This document shows, piece by piece, positions 5,112-8,173 of a stretch of 8,173 bases of DNA. The first letter of the stretch is position 1. Every line of letters starts with the position of its first letter. The position numbers were made by a program, and so were the translations under genes. This DNA is from an uncultured Erysipelotrichaceae bacterium (GTDB taxonomy: Bacteria > Bacillota_I > Bacilli_A > RF39 > UBA660), in the NCBI GenBank assembly GCA_902782915.1, contig CACZOV010000158.1:1-8173 (forward strand). Reading direction: 5' to 3'. A model generated the notes under the pieces. That model saw only the letters and a program-made list of their open reading frames with translations. It was not told the DNA's origin and searched no databases.

Positions 5112-5131
5112 AGAGTTATTCTTTACTTTTC
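5103..5131 (+). terminator. Perfect hairpin over the end of the ComK-like gene
   Basis: GAAAAGTAAAGA (5103-5114) and its exact complement TCTTTACTTTTC (5120-5131) form a 12-bp stem with a five-base loop. The stop codon TAA (5109-5111) lies in the left arm. There is no T-tract after the stem, so as an intrinsic terminator it would be inefficient; it could instead protect the 3' end of the mRNA. recF has its own promoter downstream, consistent with a transcript boundary here. Confidence 0.45.
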
Positions 5132-5202
5132 AGATTTATAAAAAAAGATAATCTATTTATAAGCTAAAATGCATAAAAAATGTCTAAAAGTGTTATTTAG
5201 GG

Positions 5203-5230
5203 TTGTTTTGTGGTTATTTTGTGATATAAT
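5203..5230 (+). promoter_or_regulatory. Promoter of recF-gyrB
   Basis: A perfect extended -10, TG-A-TATAAT (5222-5230), is preceded after 16 bp by a weak -35, TTGTTT (5203-5208). Extended -10 promoters tolerate poor -35 elements. The start would be near 5237, leaving a leader of about 60 bases before recF. Since recF and gyrB overlap, this promoter probably serves both. Confidence 0.75.
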
Positions 5231-5288
5231 ATATAAGCAAGTATAGGTATATTAACCAAATAAATATTTGTTTTTAAGGGCATTTGTG

Positions 5289-5309
5289 ATGTATTATGAG
5301 ATTAAATAA
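5289..5309 (+). other. Possible six-codon ORF overlapping the recF start
   Basis: The only Shine-Dalgarno-like sequence before recF, AAGGG (5276-5280), is eight bases from an ATG at 5289 but 15 bases from the recF ATG at 5296. The first ATG encodes MYYEIK and stops at 5307-5309, overlapping the recF start in another frame. Ribosomes starting there could lower or couple recF translation. No protein similarity can be judged at this length. Confidence 0.3.
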
Positions 5310-6432
5310 TTTAAAATTAAAAAATTTTCGTAATTATAAAGAAGCATTTTTGGAGTTTAATCCTGGAATTAATATTTTTATTGGCGATAATGGTGCTGGT
5401 AAAACAAATATTTTGGAGGCAATATATGTACTGTCCTTAACCAAATCTTGTAGATATGGAACAGATTCTGATTTAATTAAAAATAGTGAAGATGCTTTAA
5501 AAATTGAAGGATTAGTTAATTATGACGATTATATAAAAAAATATGAAATATCAATAGATAAAGCAACTAAAAAGGTATTTATCAATAATAATCAGATAAA
5601 AAAAATATCATCATATATAGGAGAATTTTGTGTTACATCATTTCTTCCTAATGATATTGAAATTATTAAGGGATCACCTAGTGTAAGACGGAATTTATTA
5701 AATATTCAAATTGGAGTTTTATATAATAGTTATTTAAAATACGTAAATGAATATAATAGTTTATTAAAAATTAGAAATGAATATTTAAAAAGATTAAACT
5801 TGAATAGTTATACTGATCCTAAATATTTAGATGTTATTAATCAGAAAATGATTGATGTAAGTGTAAAAATTTATTATTTTAGATTATTTTATCTTAAAGA
5901 AATTAATCAAATACTTCCTAATATTTATAAAAAATTAACTGGTATTAATAATATTAGAATTCAATATCAAAATAGTTTAGGAATAAGTGAATATGATGAA
6001 ATAGCAATTAGGGAAATGTTGCAAAAAAAATACAAAAAGAATTTAAAAAAAGAAATGATTCAAGGAATGACTTTAGTAGGTCTTCATCGAGACGATTTAA
6101 TTTTTTTAGTCAAAGATATGGATGCTAAAATATATGCCTCTCAAGGTCAACAAAGATTAATTGTAATAGCATATAAAATTGCAGAATTGCTTGTATTTAA
6201 AAAGATTAAGAAAGAATATCCTGTTTTACTTCTTGATGATGTTTTTTCAGAAATTGATATTAAACGTCGAAATAATGTAATAAAATTTTTAAAAAATGAA
6301 ATACAAGTAATTATAACAACTACAGATTTAGAAGATATTCAAGAAGAATTGGTTAAGAATGCAAGAATATTTAAAATAAAAAATGGAGAAATTAAAATAA
6401 AAGGTGGTGCAAAATGCAAGAAGAAAAAGTAG
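5296..6432 (+). CDS. recF: DNA replication and repair protein RecF
   Basis: RecF is an SMC/ABC-like ATPase that acts with RecO and RecR to load RecA at single-strand gaps. The 378 residues match the usual length of about 360-375. The start [14 protein letters not shown] is the typical RecF beginning. Walker A is GDNGAGKTN (30-38), the ABC signature is SQGQQR (282-287), and Walker B is [12 protein letters not shown] (310-321), followed by a D-loop-like Ser-Glu. The middle part (about 150-250) is Lys- and Asn-rich and corresponds to the coiled-coil and lobe II region. The end is a basic tail, KCKKKK, which exists because the frame runs 19 bp into gyrB. The ribosome site is weak: the nearest AAGGG is 15 bases away and suits another ATG better, consistent with the low RecF levels seen elsewhere. 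Its own extended -10 promoter lies upstream. Confidence 0.97.
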   Translation: MRLNNLKLKNFRNYKEAFLEFNPGINIFIGDNGAGKTNILEAIYVLSLTKSCRYGTDSDLIKNSEDALKIEGLVNYDDYIKKYEISIDKATKKVFINNNQIKKISSYIGEFCVTSFLPNDIEIIKGSPSVRRNLLNIQIGVLYNSYLKYVNEYNSLLKIRNEYLKRLNLNSYTDPKYLDVINQKMIDVSVKIYYFRLFYLKEINQILPNIYKKLTGINNIRIQYQNSLGISEYDEIAIREMLQKKYKKNLKKEMIQGMTLVGLHRDDLIFLVKDMDAKIYASQGQQRLIVIAYKIAELLVFKKIKKEYPVLLLDDVFSEIDIKRRNNVIKFLKNEIQVIITTTDLEDIQEELVKNARIFKIKNGEIKIKGGAKCKKKK

Positions 6433-8173
6433 GCGGAAATTATGATTCTTCCGCAATTCAAGTTTTAGAAGGATTAGAAGCGGTTAGAAAAAGACCAGGA
6501 ATGTATATTGGTACAACGGATGTTAAAGGACTTCATCATTTGGTTTGGGAAATAGTAGATAATTCGATAGATGAAGCATTAGCAGGATATTGTAAAAATA
6601 TAGAAATCATAATTAATAAAGATAATTCAGTGACAGTTAAAGATGACGGTCGTGGAATACCGGTTGATATTCACCCAAAAACTCATATATCAACTGTTGA
6701 AACAGTTTATACAGTTCTTCATGCTGGAGGAAAGTTTGGTGGAGGAGGATATAAAGTATCCGGAGGACTTCATGGAGTAGGAGCAAGTGTTGTAAATGCT
6801 TTATCGAAATGGGTTGAAGTAATAGTTTACAAAAATTCTAAAATTCATAAAATAAGATTTGAAAACGGTGGAAAAACTACTGAACCATTACATGTAATCG
6901 GAGAATGCGAGGAAAATAGAACTGGGACAACAGTAACATTCAAACCAGATCCAGAAATTTTTGATTCTGAAATATATGATTATGAAACTCTAAAAACACG
7001 GGTTCGTGAACTTGCTTTCTTAAATCAAGGATTATCACTTAATATACGAGATGATAGAGATTTAGAAGATACAACAGGTGAAACATTCATGTATGAAGGT
7101 GGTATCAGTGAATATGTTCGTTTTATTAATAAAGAAAAAACTCCAATTCATGAGGACATTATTCATTTAACAGGAGAAAAGGATTCTGTCATGTTTGAAG
7201 TTGCAATGCAATACAATACTTCATATAACTCTAATATTTATTCATTCGTTAATAATATTAATACTCATGATGGAGGAACTCATGAAGATGGTGTTAAAAG
7301 AGCCTTAACGCGAGTTATTAATAATTATGCTAGAAAAAATAATATTTTAAAAGAAAAAGATGAAAATTTAAAAGAGGATGATGTTAAAGAAGGACTTACT
7401 ATGATTATTTCTTGCAAGCATCCAAATCCTCAATTTGAGGGTCAAACAAAAGGACGTCTTGGAAACTCAGAGGTAAAAAATTTAGCTGATAGTGTTTTTT
7501 CAGATGGTTTTGAAAACTTTTTGTTAGAAAATCCAGAAGAAGCAAGAATTATTATTAATAAAGCAATTCTTGCAAGAAATGCTCGAATGGCTGCCAAAAA
7601 AGCAAGAGAGGCAACAAGAAAAAGTGATTTAGCAACAACAAATTTCTTTGGAAAATTAAGTGACTGTAAGAGTAAAGATCCTAGCGTTTCAGAAATTTTT
7701 ATAGTCGAGGGAGATTCAGCAGGAGGAAGTGCTAAAAAAGGAAGAGATTCTATGACTCAGGCAATTCTTCCACTTCGAGGAAAGATTTTAAATGTAGAAA
7801 AAGCACGACTAGATAAAGCACTTGGAAATGAAGAAATAAAAACAATAATTACAGCCTTTGGAACAGGAATTGGTGATTATTTCGACTTATCAAAACTTCG
7901 TTATGATAAAATCATTATAATGACCGATGCCGATGTTGATGGATCTCACATAAGAGTATTATTGTTAACACTATTTTATCGTTTCTTTAGACCGATTGTT
8001 GAAGCAGGACATGTTTATGCTGCTCAACCACCACTTTTTCGAATTATGCATGGAAAAACTAGAAAGTATGTTTTAACAGAAGAAGATAAAGAAGCTTATA
8101 TGAATTCTTTACCAGAAAATGTTCGTATGCGTGCAGAAATAGCTCGTATGAAAGGTCTTGGTGAAATGGATGC
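6414..8173 (+). CDS. gyrB: DNA gyrase subunit B (partial, right end cut off)
   Basis: GyrB is the ATPase subunit of gyrase, which introduces negative supercoils together with GyrA. The first 586 codons are present with no stop; the window ends inside the gene, and a complete GyrB has about 640 residues. The GHKL ATPase domain shows [10 protein letters not shown] with the catalytic Glu at 46 and Asn at 50, DDGRGIPV (77-84) and the ATP lid GGLHGVGAS (117-125). The transducer domain has the ATP-contacting QTKGRLGN (344-351). The TOPRIM domain has EGDSAGG (432-438) and the metal-binding TDADVDGSH (504-512), then MKGLGEMD at the edge. The ATG at 6414 follows AAGGTGG (6401-6407) and lies 19 bp before the recF stop, so translation is probably coupled to recF. 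The gene sits next to recF and dnaN, as gyrB does rather than parE, which supports the gyrase assignment. gyrA would be expected beyond the edge. Confidence 0.98.
   Translation, partial: MQEEKVGGNYDSSAIQVLEGLEAVRKRPGMYIGTTDVKGLHHLVWEIVDNSIDEALAGYCKNIEIIINKDNSVTVKDDGRGIPVDIHPKTHISTVETVYTVLHAGGKFGGGGYKVSGGLHGVGASVVNALSKWVEVIVYKNSKIHKIRFENGGKTTEPLHVIGECEENRTGTTVTFKPDPEIFDSEIYDYETLKTRVRELAFLNQGLSLNIRDDRDLEDTTGETFMYEGGISEYVRFINKEKTPIHEDIIHLTGEKDSVMFEVAMQYNTSYNSNIYSFVNNINTHDGGTHEDGVKRALTRVINNYARKNNILKEKDENLKEDDVKEGLTMIISCKHPNPQFEGQTKGRLGNSEVKNLADSVFSDGFENFLLENPEEARIIINKAILARNARMAAKKAREATRKSDLATTNFFGKLSDCKSKDPSVSEIFIVEGDSAGGSAKKGRDSMTQAILPLRGKILNVEKARLDKALGNEEIKTIITAFGTGIGDYFDLSKLRYDKIIIMTDADVDGSHIRVLLLTLFYRFFRPIVEAGHVYAAQPPLFRIMHGKTRKYVLTEEDKEAYMNSLPENVRMRAEIARMKGLGEMD

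Noticed and set aside
5136..5162. AT-only hairpin (TTATAAA ... TTTATAA) after the ComK-like gene
   Set aside because: The stem is all A-T and without a T-tract; likely chance.
5257..5270. Inverted repeat CAAATA-AA-TATTTG in the recF leader
   Set aside because: Six-base AT-rich arms with a two-base gap are common here, and no regulator match is known to me.

Overview
The window is a chromosomal replication-origin region from a very AT-rich, low-GC Gram-positive bacterium (Bacillota). The order is rpmH (leftward), a leftward membrane-protein gene, then rightward dnaA, dnaN, a ComK-family gene, recF and the start of gyrB, which is the classic dnaA-dnaN-recF-gyrB block. All genes read well in the standard code: Trp is TGG and there is no in-frame TGA. 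This argues against the Mycoplasma code. Strong AGGAGG-type Shine-Dalgarno sites and the ComK homologue point to class Bacilli in the broad sense, perhaps an Erysipelotrichales/RF39-like lineage. That placement is inference.

Layout. Positions 10-135 (minus) encode ribosomal protein L34 under a near-consensus promoter. Positions 204-1226 (minus) encode an uncharacterised 340-residue protein with two membrane segments, lying between rpmH and the origin. Positions 1227-1694 hold the first half of oriC: about fourteen DnaA-box-like 9-mers, a perfect 32-bp palindrome containing two facing boxes, and the dnaA promoter. dnaA (1695-3071) is followed by the second half of oriC (3072-3349). This has eight more boxes, an almost pure A+T tract, and at its right end two tandem boxes followed by TTA triplets and an alternating TA run, the arrangement of a Bacillus-type unwinding site. 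dnaN follows directly.

Between dnaN and recF, where Bacillus carries the small S4-domain gene yaaA, this genome has a 150-residue ComK-family protein. ComK is the master activator of competence in Bacillus. The copy here stops before the C-terminal part that carries the MecA-binding motif in B. subtilis. Its upstream region holds two tandem Spo0A-box-like sequences exactly 20 bp apart and an inverted pair of DnaA boxes, one of them perfect. recF has its own extended -10 promoter and a weakly placed ribosome site. gyrB overlaps the recF end by 19 bp and runs off the right edge.

Together the genes cover initiation (DnaA, oriC), the sliding clamp (DnaN), gap repair (RecF) and supercoiling (GyrB). 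The unexpected member is the ComK-like regulator, whose upstream DNA suggests a link between replication state (DnaA), a Spo0A-type signal and competence or another ComK-controlled programme. That regulatory link is a hypothesis from motif matches only.
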